From Parelaphostrongylus tenuis (taxonomy: Eukaryota; Nematoda; Chromadorea; Rhabditida; Metastrongylidae): a DNA stretch of 64,000 nucleotides. The notes beneath the pieces are model-generated. The model saw only the letters and a list, made by a program, of their open reading frames with translations, was not told the origin of the DNA and did no database searches. Location of the stretch: positions 62,001 to 126,000 of the forward strand of contig JAHQIW010003841.1 in assembly GCA_019055375.1 (NCBI GenBank), in the 5' to 3' direction. Below are positions 1 to 11,205 of this stretch, in pieces (positions within the stretch are counted from its first letter, which is position 1; every line of letters begins with the position of its first letter). A program made the translations under genes and the position numbers.

Positions 1-516
1 TGAGAACCGAATTCTCACCTATTTTCTTCCCCCTGTACAATTTTGAACGCAACCACAATGATGATGAGATATGAGCATGACTCGAAGCTCTCCAGTTGGG
101 CTACGAATTCGCATTTACTCTTTGCAGAGGTTGACATGCTATCTATTCACTTCAACAACCGACAATGTTCCATTATCTTTGCCTCCATATTCTTCTTTCT
201 CTCATCGCCATATTTGGTTACCTGAATAGATGACAACTTTTTTTGATTGAAATGGTGTTTTGTGATGTACCACAATCATCACCACAAGTTGATTTCAGTG
301 TTCAAGAAATATAAGTATACTTCTGCTGCCTTTGGGTATAATTAACTATGAGTGCTCAAAAGTTTCAAAGAAATCGAAATTCAAAAGACTGTATTCTCAT
401 TGAGAACCTAGAAGAAAAAAATTCTGGAGCTCATGACATGAACCTATGACCAAAAACAAGGAAATGTTCGATAAACTATCGACCAACTGGTTGACGAAAG
501 TTAAATGTAGTTCTAC
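1..516. other. No confident gene; AT-rich flank
   Basis: I see no supported coding exon, RNA gene or repeat here. A short open frame at 43-225 has no splice or start context that separates it from chance. Confidence 0.4.
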
Positions 517-839
517 CTGACTTCACAATAGACTTTCCACAGTGCTGGACGTCTGCAATAGGTTTTATTTAGCATATTGCTCTGAAAAGAAAGTTGAAGT
601 CGATTATTATGAGCAGTTGTTTGAAGGCAACGACGATAATAATTTTCTCGGATCGAAATTCCGTGAAATTTCTCACCGTCATAAGCCACCGTTAAAAAAG
701 GCCTAATATTTATTTGAGTATCTCTATCGATGCTAGATGAAGCCAAATGCCTGGCGCACCCTAACTTATGAGCTTCATACTTTATCTTTCTATAAGTATG
801 CAGCAGGATTTTTATTTCCAATCTTTCTTTGACACACAT
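517..839 (-). CDS. Candidate exon pair of an unidentified minus-strand gene
   Basis: A minus-strand frame is open across the interval. Within it, 517-581 is bounded by a strong acceptor (TTCTTTTCAG) and a CAG|GTAGAA donor and encodes 21 codons starting SNMLNKTYC. A second donor (TATGACG|GTGAGA) lies near 675, so the upstream part (EAHKLGCARHLASSS...) could be a separate exon with an intron of about 100 bp. Joining the two puts the downstream exon in another frame that stops at once, beside an AATAAA. The alternatives are therefore a terminal exon or two unrelated exons. I do not recognise the protein. No start codon or promoter is evident. Confidence 0.25.
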
Positions 840-1537
840 GATGCCATATCGCTACCATAATTAACTCTCTCAGGGCCACGTGTATCACACATGACACAGG
901 CGTACTTTCGTGTTTTTCTCATCGAGCATAAGTTTCTCATTATACTGCTAGCAGTATTCTACAGTTGAAAAAATTACGGTTCTGATGACATGCCAGGCTT
1001 TTGCAAACGCTTTCTTGGTGAGCTGTAGCAACAAAGAGTAATTTATGTTTTTTTTTCTCTAAAGTGCGTGGTGTGATTTGCTCATGTGTTTGCTTGTCTT
1101 CTTCGCCAAACAAAGGTTCTTCCCAGAAGTTTTACTAATCGTTAAATAGTCTGTGAAATGGCGATTGTATTATATACATATTATATATATATATATACAT
1201 ATATATACTTAAATCTTGGATTGATTCTCGATCGAACAATGAACAGAAATGACGTTTCGCTTTTGGAGTGCTTTGCTATCGCGCATCCTCGGCTTTACAG
1301 CAAAGTTTTGACATTTAACCGATAGCTCAGAAAGTGTGAATTTTGAAAACAAATTTGGTTTTCGAACTGATATTTGAGTGTGCTGTAGCATCGGAATTAA
1401 GATCACGTATCACACTCTGACTAATCAGCCCTTCGATTGAACTTTACAGTGGGTCTAATGGTACTTGTACAGTAAAATTCGTTGGAGACAGTATATAATA
1501 AAGAGGATTGAGTGAGATGCAAAGTATTTAACCTCAG
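840..1537. other. Non-coding stretch with TA tract
   Basis: No gene seen. An alternating TA/TATACA microsatellite lies at about 1168-1208. A TATA-like string (TATATAATAAAG) occurs at about 1492-1503, upstream of the first candidate exon of the next gene, but nothing else supports a promoter there. Confidence 0.4.
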
Positions 1538-2587
1538 ACGGAAAATGAACTCGTGTATCACGCATACAGAAGGGGAAACACTGCCACTACATCACCAAAG
1601 CCATCACTTCCTACAACTCTTTCTTCGATATTATCCTATCGCACCTATCAGCAGCCAACCATCAACTGGTATGATCGGGTAAGCACATATCGGCATCAAA
1701 CCCAGTCAAGCAGACAGCTATCCAAAACGTATAATCTAACGAAACATTTATTTCAATGCCTTTTCAAAGCGGTGATACAACGATATAACCATGAACCTAG
1801 GAGTCTGAGAAATGTATATCATTCGACCTCAAGGAGAACTGAACCAGCGTCCCATCCATACCGAGGGCACGTGCAATCACTACGCCACCAAATCCACCGC
1901 TTTAAAACCACCCTTCTTTTCCAGACTTCCATAACAACCTCATATGCTCAAAACAATAGCAGTTAGACTGAAGCCTGATGTGATCCACCGTTGAGCGGAG
2001 CAACCGCACTCTGCATTGCACTTCTATGCACATCTCATGTCGTCAACAGATTATCGCCCAACCAACAGCTATAAAAGACGGCCGCACAGGTATGTTGCTC
2101 CATTTAAACGATGCTATACTCCAAAAGGTACGACTGAACCTGACTACAAGAATTCAAGTCGAGAGGGAGACCGATTGTGCCCAACTGACTGGAGCTGTCA
2201 CGCTCAGAAGGAAGCAAAGGCGCCTCATCGTGAGCAAGGTAAGACTTGTACACGAATCTCCTTCGAAACAAACGTAGTCACATCGCGCTGTTTCAACTGA
2301 TGTGAACCATCACATACAGAGCAACCTCATTGTGTATTACGCGTTTAAATACGACGGTTGTGGAATGGCTGCTCACTGAAAACAGTTTAGGTCAGTTTAT
2401 ATCAGTGGTGTTCCTCTCCGGATAATGAGGATCGACGAGAGCACGTAGACCCAACTGGAAACAAAGTACTATTGTGGACAATCAACTGGGACCGTCCGCG
2501 GACCAAGAAATGAAAATACTTCAATTCAACGGCGCCCACGTGCATATTGACTCCACGCAACTACGCAGATTCAAATCAAGGAAATAA
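1538..2587 (+). CDS. Multi-exon coding island, product unknown
   Basis: This kilobase is visibly richer in GC than its flanks and holds three coding-like segments on the plus strand. The best exon is 1538-1678: acceptor TTTAACCTCAG, donor CGG|GTAAGC, 47 codons, phase 0 at both ends, starting TENELVYHAYRRG and ending TINWYDR. A second open segment (1984-2238) ends at a strong AAG|GTAAGA donor and includes KDGRTGMLLHLNDAILQKV. A third (2429-2587) runs open to a TAA and includes NQLGPSADQEMKILQFNG. The middle stretch (1740-1966) is also open in the first frame. I do not recognise the family. It could be a host gene or the decayed 3' part of an LTR-type retroelement. Splicing between segments was not resolved. 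Confidence 0.35.
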
Positions 2588-3437
2588 GCGAAGAGGGCGA
2601 AAACGACCACCGGGGAGATTTTTTCAAGAAGCCCCTGAGTCGAGACACTGTCAAAGAGCATCGTAATTATAACGAGTTCAACATCGACATAATATACATG
2701 TAATCATAAGTAATAAATACCATAAATCGACGATTCAACAGCATTGGCCGCGAAGGCTTAATGACAGTAAATGAATAGACATTAGTGCAGAAAAAGGTTA
2801 TAATACTGAAACGTTTGTCGAAAAATTTGACAAACTTACCACTTGTGGATTCGTTGATAAACGCATAATCGCTCGACCCAGCAAAGGAATTACAGTACAA
2901 CTCCTGATCTGAAGAAAACAAACTTCCTGAACAACTGGAAATGAAAAAAATCCAGATTCTTTACGAATGCTTGACCAAAACGGACCTGAACGAAAATTCG
3001 ATAAGGCTGTGACATCTTGATAGATGTAGAACCAATAACCTTTGACTGAGTTCCATTCAAAAGCGCAGTCTTGAAAGTAAGAGAAAAAAGGGTAGCAGAG
3101 ACGCCAAGCTAAAAAAAATGGAACGAACAGGAATTTGCCTTTACATTAAAATAGTTTTCGTTGGTTCAATTCGAGCGATTACTCTTGGAGTCAAAAACTA
3201 TACCGTTAGGTGACGCATATTGATCAAGCGTCATCTAAATCGGATTAAAAAGATCTTTAAAAATGATTTCGATAAGATTTGACATCAAATAGACAGCTAT
3301 GACAAGGAATAGGGCAACTTAAAATCGAGGCCGCAACATCCCCCCAAAGAAGACAAATGACAGGCGTAATAAGCCCCGCAAATTAGGGACAACGGCCAAA
3401 AACGGAAGCCGAGTATCTCAACACAGGCACCACAGCA
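2588..3437. other. No feature recognised
   Basis: AT-rich, with no supported exon or repeat. A short minus-strand open frame (2667-2921) has no splice support. Confidence 0.4.
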
Positions 3438-3438
3438 C

Positions 3439-3489
3439 TGATACTGCTTCATCGGATTATTATCTCTTATGCATTCTGAAGCAGTATCA
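3439..3489. repeat. Short perfect inverted repeat (hairpin)
   Basis: A 13-bp perfect inverted repeat (TGATACTGCTTCA and its complement) spans 3439-3451 and 3477-3489 with a 25-nt spacer. The stem is shorter than a typical microRNA precursor. Its role is unknown and it may be the end of a small repeat. Confidence 0.5.
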
Positions 3490-3517
3490 ATAAGAGAACA
3501 AAAACAAAGAGAAACAC

Positions 3518-3645
3518 TTGAAAGGTTACAACCAGCTCAATGGTGAGCTTCTGCTGATCGCTACCTCAATCTTCGTGAGAGCGAGGCACACAATCTTTGT
3601 ACAGAAAATGGATGCATACCTCTGATCATGGTGGTGACTTTAGTG
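3518..3645 (+). pseudogene. Neprilysin-like N-terminal exon fragment, copy 1 (decayed)
   Basis: This stretch aligns by eye with 7085-7215 and, in reverse, with 60040-60160. All three share the nucleotide core ACAACCAGCTCAA or ACAAGCAGCTCAA and an end region encoding C-x-x-[DN]-G-C. Here one frame reads YNQLNGELLL and another reads NLCTENGCIPL, so the reading frame is broken. The Cys-x4-Cys ending resembles the region after the membrane anchor of M13 metallopeptidases (neprilysins). That family assignment is tentative. Confidence 0.3.
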
Positions 3646-5039
3646 TTGATTGATTGATTTCTTTAGATGAATACCAATCAATTCATTAGGAAATTTGAAA
3701 TGTGAAAAAAGCAATCGAACAACCTAGTGCATCTGTTGTTTGCTAGTACATGACCCGGCACCACATGTACCTTATTGCAAGGATCTGTGTACTTCTTCTA
3801 CTCAGTTCATTTTCAAAACTCCGGTTATCTCTAAGCCTCGACATGATTAAAAAAAGACAAAATTTCTCGCGAGTTGTAATTTTCTTTATTTGAAACTTGC
3901 ACGAGGTTGGTACTTTCTTTTTCTCAAAACTCGATGGCTAACGTTTCAAAGGCAACGACTTTGTCAGAGCCTAGGCGTATATATCACACTATACCTGATT
4001 ACTCGGCGAATATTCCGCATGCATCAAAAATCCTATAGAGAAAAAATCGGCAGTCTAGTCAATCTGAATATACCCCATAATTGTTAATAAATCGAGATTT
4101 TCGGACTGACTGTCGATTTCTTTCTATTGGATTTTGATGTATGCGAGCAAGTTTTGAATAAAGAGAAGGACAGTTTAATTTATTACCTAGCACCCACCAT
4201 CAACGTGGTCTTCGAACTTTCTTGCTTGTGGCTTCGACCGCTGCTTGAAGTTTTTTTTTTTATTTCGTCCAAAATGTTGTTGATTGCAGATCAAGTCCTA
4301 AAAGTCTTCGATAGCCGTGATAGGAATTTCCCCCGCCTATTGAAGGAAGCCTACTCCCGGGGAAATGAGAAGCCCTGTTGGTTCACAGCAGCGTCGAACA
4401 GCGCATGGGTTTTCTGAGGTGTCCTCGTAATGAGCGGTGTCACTACCGCTGATCTACCTGTTCCCGGATGTGTCTTATTAGAAGAAAAGAAATAGATAAA
4501 GGACGGATTTTTGTAGAAGATGAATGGCTGACTTAGTCCCGAATGAAGAAGTAAACTCAACGATTCGGATAGATTTGAACATTTGTCTGTTTCTCAATAG
4601 CATTTTCGAAAGTTTTGTGCAAATCTATCTCTGAATTCAGTATCTTAATAAGAATTCTTTTCGTGTTTGGTTTAGCAAATCATTTTGGCATTTTGTTTAT
4701 TTAATACTCTATTTTCTACGCACACATCAGTAACATACGAAGTTGGCTTGCTTATTGCATGATTAACGGGGGCCACGTAAACGTTCGTTCTTCTTTAGGT
4801 AATCTCTTCGAAGGGAACTCTCATCATCTTCTGGCCTACTTCACCTTTACCGATATCCAGCTATTATGTATTGGTTTTTCCCATGTTTCATTTTGTTCCA
4901 TTTTTTTTCTCATACATACGCTTTACGCTAATAATCGTGGTATGCTTGAGAATGTTGTGGTAGCATTAGCGAGAGGATAAAAGGGCACAAGCGCCGAAGG
5001 TTGATCAATTGAAAATTGAAATGTATTAGCGCCAGTCAC
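3646..5039. other. Mostly unannotated; motif copy and minus-strand open segment
   Basis: At 3938-3975 the minus strand carries a copy of the dispersed motif ending GAAACGTTAGCC. A minus-strand open segment (4351-4560) encodes a proline/threonine-rich stretch (SAVVTPLITRTPQKTHALFD). It is followed on the same strand by an AATAAA running into an A-tract near 4250, as at a poly(A) end. It may be a retroposed 3' end, but I cannot identify it. Another motif copy lies at about 4975-5003. Confidence 0.3.
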
Positions 5040-5054
5040 ACTCGATCATGCTTC

Positions 5055-5525
5055 AGTGAGAATAAACTGGACACCACTACAAGAAGGGCGGTCGCAGAGA
5101 TCAAGAATATCAACACAGCGTTTGGGCAGGTACTACTGCCAACGGACTATGAGCCACTGGTCTGAGCGCTCCGACGGAGGCAATACGAGCTGTCGTAGTC
5201 AACCTTAATCTGACCTGGTTCCACTTTTGACGAAGACGGTCTGCACAACAGCTGGTAATTCATGTGTGTTTTAAAATCGGGGATCTGGGGTAGACCCTTA
5301 AGTGCGGCAGTAGCATCATCTCTCGCTATCTAGGTAAAATGGGCTAGCGTTAAGCGATGTCTATATGCACACCTCATGCATTGACCGACCACGACCACAC
5401 TGTACAAATGACAATCGGCAAAAGTCTTCTGTTGCGACAGCACAGGCGCGACTTTCTTAGATCGATCATCACGAGCGACAAGACCTGCATGTACTACGAG
5501 AAACATGCGTCACGCCTGCTAAGGT
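5055..5525 (+). pseudogene. Decayed mariner transposase fragment (helix-turn-helix and first catalytic block)
   Basis: The plus strand encodes a broken mariner-family transposase. Near 5070-5125 the residues RRAVAEIKNINTAFGQ match the mariner helix-turn-helix (NINxAFG). At 5405-5520 KSLLLRQHRRDFL is followed by IITSDKTC, which sits where mariners have the VTGDETW block holding the first catalytic Asp. The Asp is kept but its neighbours are altered. Stops and frameshifts separate the blocks, and the middle and C-terminal parts are absent. The piece ends at 5525, where a minus-strand RTE remnant begins, so it is a rearranged insertion. Confidence 0.55.
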
Positions 5526-6870
5526 GTTTATTTCGTTATGGTGCTCTCTATTGACCCCATATTTACCGCTGAAGGTGAAATTTTTGGAAGTGTGAATTAC
5601 CACGGATGGTTTTGGTCGTCATTGAGACCAGATGGCCTCTCACTCTGTTTGTTCCATCCCAGTTAGTCGTCCCTACTGTGAAGTTTTTCAAGCGTTCCTT
5701 TATGATTGATTTTCGTGTTCAAATCTTCAATCCCCTTGAAGAATGTATTGTCGTCTTTGAAGAGCTTCTTGGTGTTCATACAAAATGGTCAAAAATGGTC
5801 TTATTTGGCAATAATCCACATCGATTCAACCGCAGTCGCTCGATTCGGGCTACTAGTTCACCAAATAAATCAATGTTCATGGTCAGACTCGCTTTGACGG
5901 TAATTCTAACGCCGACATCTCTACTATCGCATGTTTCAAAAAACAGTCATTCGGTGTCATAAACAATGTGAAATGGGTTACCTCTTATCATGTCAGCCAG
6001 CCCTATGATGTCGTATTTTTCCTTCTTACTTTCATTTAGAAAATTTCCTTAAAAACGATTTATATGTCAAGTGCACGTGCGTCATAGGTGCAAGTCATCA
6101 CTTGAGTCCGTCTCGATTTTGGCAGCTAAATTTGGTTCTGAGATTTTAACAGCCTCTCCGTTTTCTTCGTACCCGACGCTGCCGTAGTGAGAGCTCCCGG
6201 GTGGTTGGGGAATGGGGCCCGTTTTTTATCACTGTTTTTGGCATTTAATACCCAATATAGAGCTTGCGAAAGCGCATGTAGCGCAGTGGTTAAAGGTGCC
6301 CTGCGTCGCACACGAGGTCAATGGTTCGAACTTACGCTCATGGCTCACCAAGCCATCCATCCCTCCGGGGTCGGTAAATTGGTACCAGACAGGTCTCAGA
6401 CTTGTCTGGGAGGATAAGCAGCACTGACTCGGTTCAGCGGGGGGCCTCCACGAGTCATTGTAAAGGCCAGATATGCATTCAGTCACCTCAAACGTAGTTA
6501 AAAATTGAAGTCGAATGCATGGCGCATCCCTCAGGGATTGATCAACGCCGAGAGCGTTAGCGTCATAGAGTTTGCTGAGCTACAACGCGGAAACTGGGTA
6601 GTCACGGGTAGCTTGCCAGTTTTTCTCAAAAGAACATGAGGAACCTGTTCATTGGGAGCGACTCCTAACCGCCCTCTGTGTACTTCACAGCCACTTAACT
6701 ACAGACGTTTGGCCAATTTGGCTCGTCGGAATAAGGTTATCTCAAATTGGCGCACTAGAAATAGAACTTATTCTTTGAATCCCGACGCGTCTTTTTTAGA
6801 AATACGCTATCGTTTTTGGTTTTTGTTCGGTTTCCCTGACCACTATCTGGGGACTCCAACGTTCGCTTGT
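5526..6870 (-). mobile_element. RTE-type retrotransposon remnant B (5' leader and endonuclease), with nested SINE
   Basis: This runs parallel to element A (16339-19480). 5530-5640 matches 18415-18560 and 6120-6245 matches 19020-19140, and after the SINE insertion 6590-6860 matches 19180-19450. On the minus strand the EEP endonuclease is recognisable in pieces (MTCTYDARAL near 6080, ETCDSRDVG near 5935, ARIERLRLNRCG near 5845). The frame is broken repeatedly and everything downstream of the endonuclease is missing. A tRNA-derived SINE (6271-6555) interrupts the leader. The element is clearly dead and older than the SINE. Confidence 0.7.
6271..6555 (+). mobile_element. tRNA-derived SINE, copy S1 (most complete)
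   Basis: The head has RNA polymerase III promoter elements: box A TAGCGCAGTGGTTA at 6279-6292 and box B GGTTCGAAC about 40 nt further on. The body (AGCCATCCATCCCTCC, TACCAGACAGGTC, GGCCAGATATGCATTCAGTC) and tail (GGCGCATCCCTCAGGGATTG) recur in other copies at 25401-25642, 48412-48580 (-), 55496-55765 (-), 58700-58835 and 59705-59823 (-). It is inserted inside the 5' leader of RTE remn B. It encodes no protein; open frames here are chance. Confidence 0.75.
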
Positions 6871-7065
6871 GACTTTCCGAACATTTCTCGAGGACGGAGA
6901 TCAGTGATCTTGGAAGATTATGTTCTTGGTTATATGGGATTTTTAGGGTATGATGTGTTGAGAACTGCTCGAAAACAAGCAGGCAAGATGACGCCATCTT
7001 CGGTAATAAGTCCACCGCATAGTCTTGATACTGCTCCATCATATTATCTTCTTCGCGCTTTGTAG

Positions 7066-7196
7066 CAGCGCTGCGGAAAAATACAATTCGAAGACTACAA
7101 CCAGCTCAAAAGTGACCTCGCGTATATCTTTGATTGTCGGCCTCAATTTTCAGTCGAAAAGACATCCAACCTTTGTACAACGGATGGTTGCATATC
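7066..7196 (+). pseudogene. Neprilysin-like N-terminal exon fragment, copy 2 (best preserved)
   Basis: An acceptor (CGCTTTGTAG) opens a clean frame encoding QFEDYNQLKSDLAYIF and, 20 residues on, SNLCTTDGCISVYDG, ending at GATG|GTAATT. The Cys-x4-Cys end fits the start of the ectodomain of M13 peptidases, which are expanded in parasitic nematodes. In another frame directly upstream (7025-7085) a hydrophobic stretch MILLHHIIFFALCSSAA looks like a signal or membrane anchor. If the two belong together, a frameshift separates them. No zinc-binding HExxH domain is in the window, so this is a gene fragment. The family call is tentative. Confidence 0.35.
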
Positions 7197-7259
7197 TGTT
7201 TATGATGGTAATTATGCTGCTGAATAGATGGTTTTTACGATCAAATAACGATTGATTCA

Positions 7260-8529
7260 ATAAAAATATGAAAGTCGGCTACGAAAATTCACATCTCTGC
7301 GTGCTTACGAACATTAATCTAACTGCTACAGTATTCCCGCAAAGGAAGTAGATATTTGTTGAATAACCAAACAGTTCTTTTAGGAGGATTTCGATGGATG
7401 TTTCATCATTACTTCGATATATTCGGCACACTGCGACTGCGAAGAAGAACAAATTTCAAAAGAAACTGTGTTCTGGGAGCTTGATTTTTTCACGTGGCTT
7501 TTGGAGACAGCGATATTGTCTAAGATTTATCCTCATCAGAATTTTACCTCTTTCATGTTGACCATTCCCTTTTATAACTTTACTCGCTGCTTAGATGTTA
7601 TTCTTGCAACAGCATCTATACCGCGATCATTTTTGTCTAACTTGCCACGCCTTATGTAAAGCCTTTGTAGTGAGCGGCACGATAGTTCTGATCTAATCGT
7701 ACAAAATACAATCAGCAAGTCAATCGAATTCAAGTTATAAGTACCCGTTCCCTCACCTCTGTTTCTTTCGTGATTATGGAATCGTAGAACGCGATGCAGT
7801 AGTCCAAAGTTTTTTTCTTCCGTTCAACATGTTGACGTGTGGTTTTTGAATGCTGCGTAAATCTCATTATTTTGGAGTTCCATTATTCGTATTTAGATGA
7901 TCATAGGTGGACACCGCTGAGATGAAAATGAATACCACACTAGCAAGATAAAGCAAAAACTCATCGCATGACTTTTTTCTAATGCTTATACGATGTATGA
8001 TTCTCATAGTCTCTAATCATGCTTTGAATCACTTTAGTCCTGCTGAGCTTTCGATCAACGATTAACCTTGATTCTTATGAAAGAGAGCATAGTCAAATAG
8101 GGCTGGAAGTAAAACTTGATTCAATAGTAGAAAGCTCTTATGCCTTGTTTGCTTTCAGTTGTATCAAAAGAATCTTTATGTTGAGAATGAATACCAAAAA
8201 CACGGGAAAGATTTTTGCAGCAACAGCGCAGTGATGCAAGATCCTGAGAGATGCTTTTATTTTCCTTACCAGTAGTAGAGATCATGTGACGACACATTAC
8301 ATCTGCATTTGGTTTTTTCATGCAGTTTTCGATAAAGTACTCTATTCTGCAAGAAGTAAAAAGATCTGTGCACAGAGTTGCATCTTTCGTTTCGTTTCTT
8401 CTAACTAAAGAATTCTTCATAATGACCACTTTTTATGGTGTGCAAATTTCAGCAGTTATGGGGCAGCTGGGTTATAGCATTGCTAACACAGTGGACTTTT
8501 CCTGATAGCAGTTTCGGGATTGGTGATAG
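7260..8529. other. No gene recognised
   Basis: AT-rich sequence with short open frames only. I could support no exon, RNA or repeat here. Confidence 0.4.
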
Positions 8530-9265
8530 CAGTATCTAGTGAATATAATAGTAATGCAGTACAATAACACAGCACAGCACTGCAGTACAACCGCACAACA
8601 TCATCGTAGAGGCTGACGTTTTGACAAGTCTCGCCCTCTTCAAGGCCTCAAATGATCAAATCGAACTGCAATTCACTCAGTCAAACGATTTCGGAACTGC
8701 GGTAGAACGACGTTATAGAACAAATTTTAAACACATGGAGAAGGTTTCACTCTGAAACACTTACTGTCTAGATGTTTTAGGTATTCCAATATTCATTACA
8801 TATCAGCCGCTCAGACTGAATACATAAGTGAGTTTTGTGTGTTACTCAGATAGGGAATATACCCAGCGGTTGATGCGAGATCACGCAAGAACAAGAGGCG
8901 CTCCTTTTTGCAGTTCACTTTTGGGCCCTTCACTGTTTACAGACAAATATTTAGTATATTTACTTGTGCACTGACTTTGAGCGGCGGGTCTCCAATGAAT
9001 AATTGAAGGACCTAAAACATCTAGAAAGTGAGTGTTCTGAAATGAAGCTTTTTACTATGCGATCAAAATTTGCTCTCTACGTCTTTCTGCTGAGTTGTGA
9101 AAGTGTATGGTTGAGAAGTTATCAGTTTGATTTGACCTTCTCAGGCCCTGAAGAAGGCGAGACTCGTTTGAACGATAGCCACTGTACTATCATTAAGCTG
9201 TTACACGCATTATTGTACTGTGTTATTGTACTGTGGTGCTATTGTATTTTCTCTTATTACTATTA
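8530..9265. repeat. Large foldback element (about 735 bp, imperfect hairpin)
   Basis: Sequence 8530-8850 is matched, in reverse complement, by about 8950-9265. Matching blocks include the CTAGATGTTTTAGG block (left 8768-8782; right complement near 9010-9025), the GAAGAGGGCGAGAC/GAAGAAGGCGAGAC block (8625-8640 and 9146-9160) and the outer TGTTATTGTACTG blocks. The spacer is about 100 bp. Each arm carries a copy of the dispersed GAAGGC motif. The open frame at 9003-9302 lies within the right arm and is not credible as a gene. Confidence 0.65.
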
Positions 9266-10904
9266 TTACCAACCTCTTCACAGCTTCACGAAGAGCCACT
9301 AATTTATTCCAGCTATGCCGAGGTTAACAGATAGTTGGCCCTGGGTGTCACTTCCAAGTCGACACCATAGAGAAGTATAATCTTAAAATCACGAATAGCC
9401 TCGCAAGTCAAGTCTGACATTACTTGTCCCACCAAAAGCACCCAAAGACGGCAGGGTCTGTCAGCTTGGGAACATGGTCAAGCCCAAAGAAGTAATATAA
9501 AAAGGTTAGAGCAATTGCGTTAACAAGTTCTTTGAGAATATCCTACGAAATCGGCTCCATAAGTAGCCTTGCGGTGTCTGAGTGGCATTTGCTCAATACA
9601 ATTTATACGCGAGCCCGTCGATGTACTACGTTAATGTTCTCAACACTTTAGATTTGGCATCATTATGCCGATCTGTGAATGAAGGGCTAACTTGCAGACC
9701 AAGAAAAATCATACATTTGTCGTTCACGACAGATGTAGATTTCAGATTTGCGTGTCGGCATTCATCGAAACGAGAAAGGTTGGTCAATCAACATCTCACG
9801 TAGTTTCAAAGGAACATCATTCAGCTGTCGAATTCACTAATATCAATACTGGCACACTTGAAATGTGAAGCACCATAAAAAATAGGAATCTCGACCTTTT
9901 TTTTTGTTTCGCTTTTTTTTCTTCGTTATACTGTTTGCACACATATTGTATTGATTTCAATGGTTCTTTGTTCTCAGCTATTCACGTGTATATGTGTTCT
10001 TTTTTTCGAAAAAGTAAAGGTTGTATCCGCTTATAGAGAAAGCATTGACTTTTTTAGCCAAGTCGAGATTTCCAAAAATCATAAAGTGCGCAGATATTTT
10101 TTTATATTGCAGCTATTGAATGTGCGCCGGACTAAAGTGAAAGAGTGTGAAGGAGTAAAAGGGGGGCAGCGTGAAAGAATTAAATTTTTTGACAGAAGAT
10201 CACGCTACAAGTACTTTCTTTCTAGCGAAAGTTTGGGAGAATTCATCACATTCGGAGGGTATGGCTACGAGTAGTATAACTTTTACGTAGAATGATTAAA
10301 CATGACGAAATACAACATGAGTGAATGATGAAACCAGGTGGAAATGACTTGAATCCAATGAGAGGAGATTAAGCTAAAAGTACTTCTTCTTGAGAAAAGA
10401 TGAAGAGATCCATAGAATTCCTAACCTAGACTGGTACGCGTAACATAAAATTAGTATAATAGCTAATAGAACCGAGAACAAAGCCCGCTTTAATAGTACA
10501 TTTAGTTTTGTCTCATGATAATCGCTCTATAATGAGAAATTATTAAATATAAAGCAATAACTTTCTAACACCAAAATTAAGTACTGTCATTTCCAAATGG
10601 GTTTCTTCACCTCATCGATTGCCCTCACGACCAATTTTCGAACGTCCGTCATGAACAGTTTCTAGAAATCGACTTTTTGCTAGCGCAGGACGACGCTTTA
10701 AAGACCTGCCACATAGCTCGCTGAAGAGGGAGGAAATGGTAGAAAGGATCTTGGGTCACAACATATTTCTCCCACCCATTCACTGCTGCAGTAAAAGTCG
10801 AACCGCTTTGTATTAGATTGGGGAAAATGTTGTGAGAAAATGCTTGCTACTTTTTGAATGTCTGCCATTTTTTGTGTTTTTGAGCTCATTTGAAAGCCCG
10901 TCTT
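9266..10904. other. No gene recognised; poly-T tract
   Basis: A T-rich run lies at about 9897-9922. The open frame 9951-10274 has no splice or family support. A minus-strand open segment (10698-10928), overlapping the start of the next mariner fragment, reads SKTQKMADIQKVASIF and is unidentified. Confidence 0.35.
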
Positions 10905-11205
10905 CTCCCACGTTGATTGGTATATCACACCGCAAAAGTGACAAAGAAATGGTTGAGCGATGCTGGTTGGACCGTTTTTGAATACCCTCCATACAGTCCG
11001 GATTTAACTCCAAGCGACTATCATCTGTTTCGTTCAACGGAGCACCGGTTGCGCGACAGAAAGCTTGATACCGATATCCAATTCCATAATTTGGTCATTC
11101 ATTTCTTCAACAGAAAAATCGGGATTTCACGTTCGCGGAATCGGTTTTCTGCCGGAGAAGTGGCAAGAAGTGCTTGAAGTTGAAAGGGAGTACCTCGACT
11201 ATTAG
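10905..11205 (+). pseudogene. Mariner transposase C-terminal fragment
   Basis: The plus strand encodes HTAKVTKKWLSDAGWTVFEY, then YSPDLTPSDYHLF, the block with the third catalytic Asp of the mariner DD34D triad, here intact. A frameshift near 11140 moves the reading frame. The tail LPEKWQEVLEVEREYLDY then ends at TAG 11203-11205, which matches the normal C-terminus. The N-terminal two thirds of the gene, including the first two Asp residues, are missing. No inverted terminal repeats were located. Confidence 0.75.

Noticed and set aside
3439..3489. MicroRNA precursor
   Set aside because: Only a 13-bp stem with a 25-nt loop; too short for a normal precursor.
6187..6486. Overlapping open frames on both strands
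   Set aside because: They lie in the SINE and RTE leader, which are non-coding; both strands are open because the sequence is GC-rich and short.
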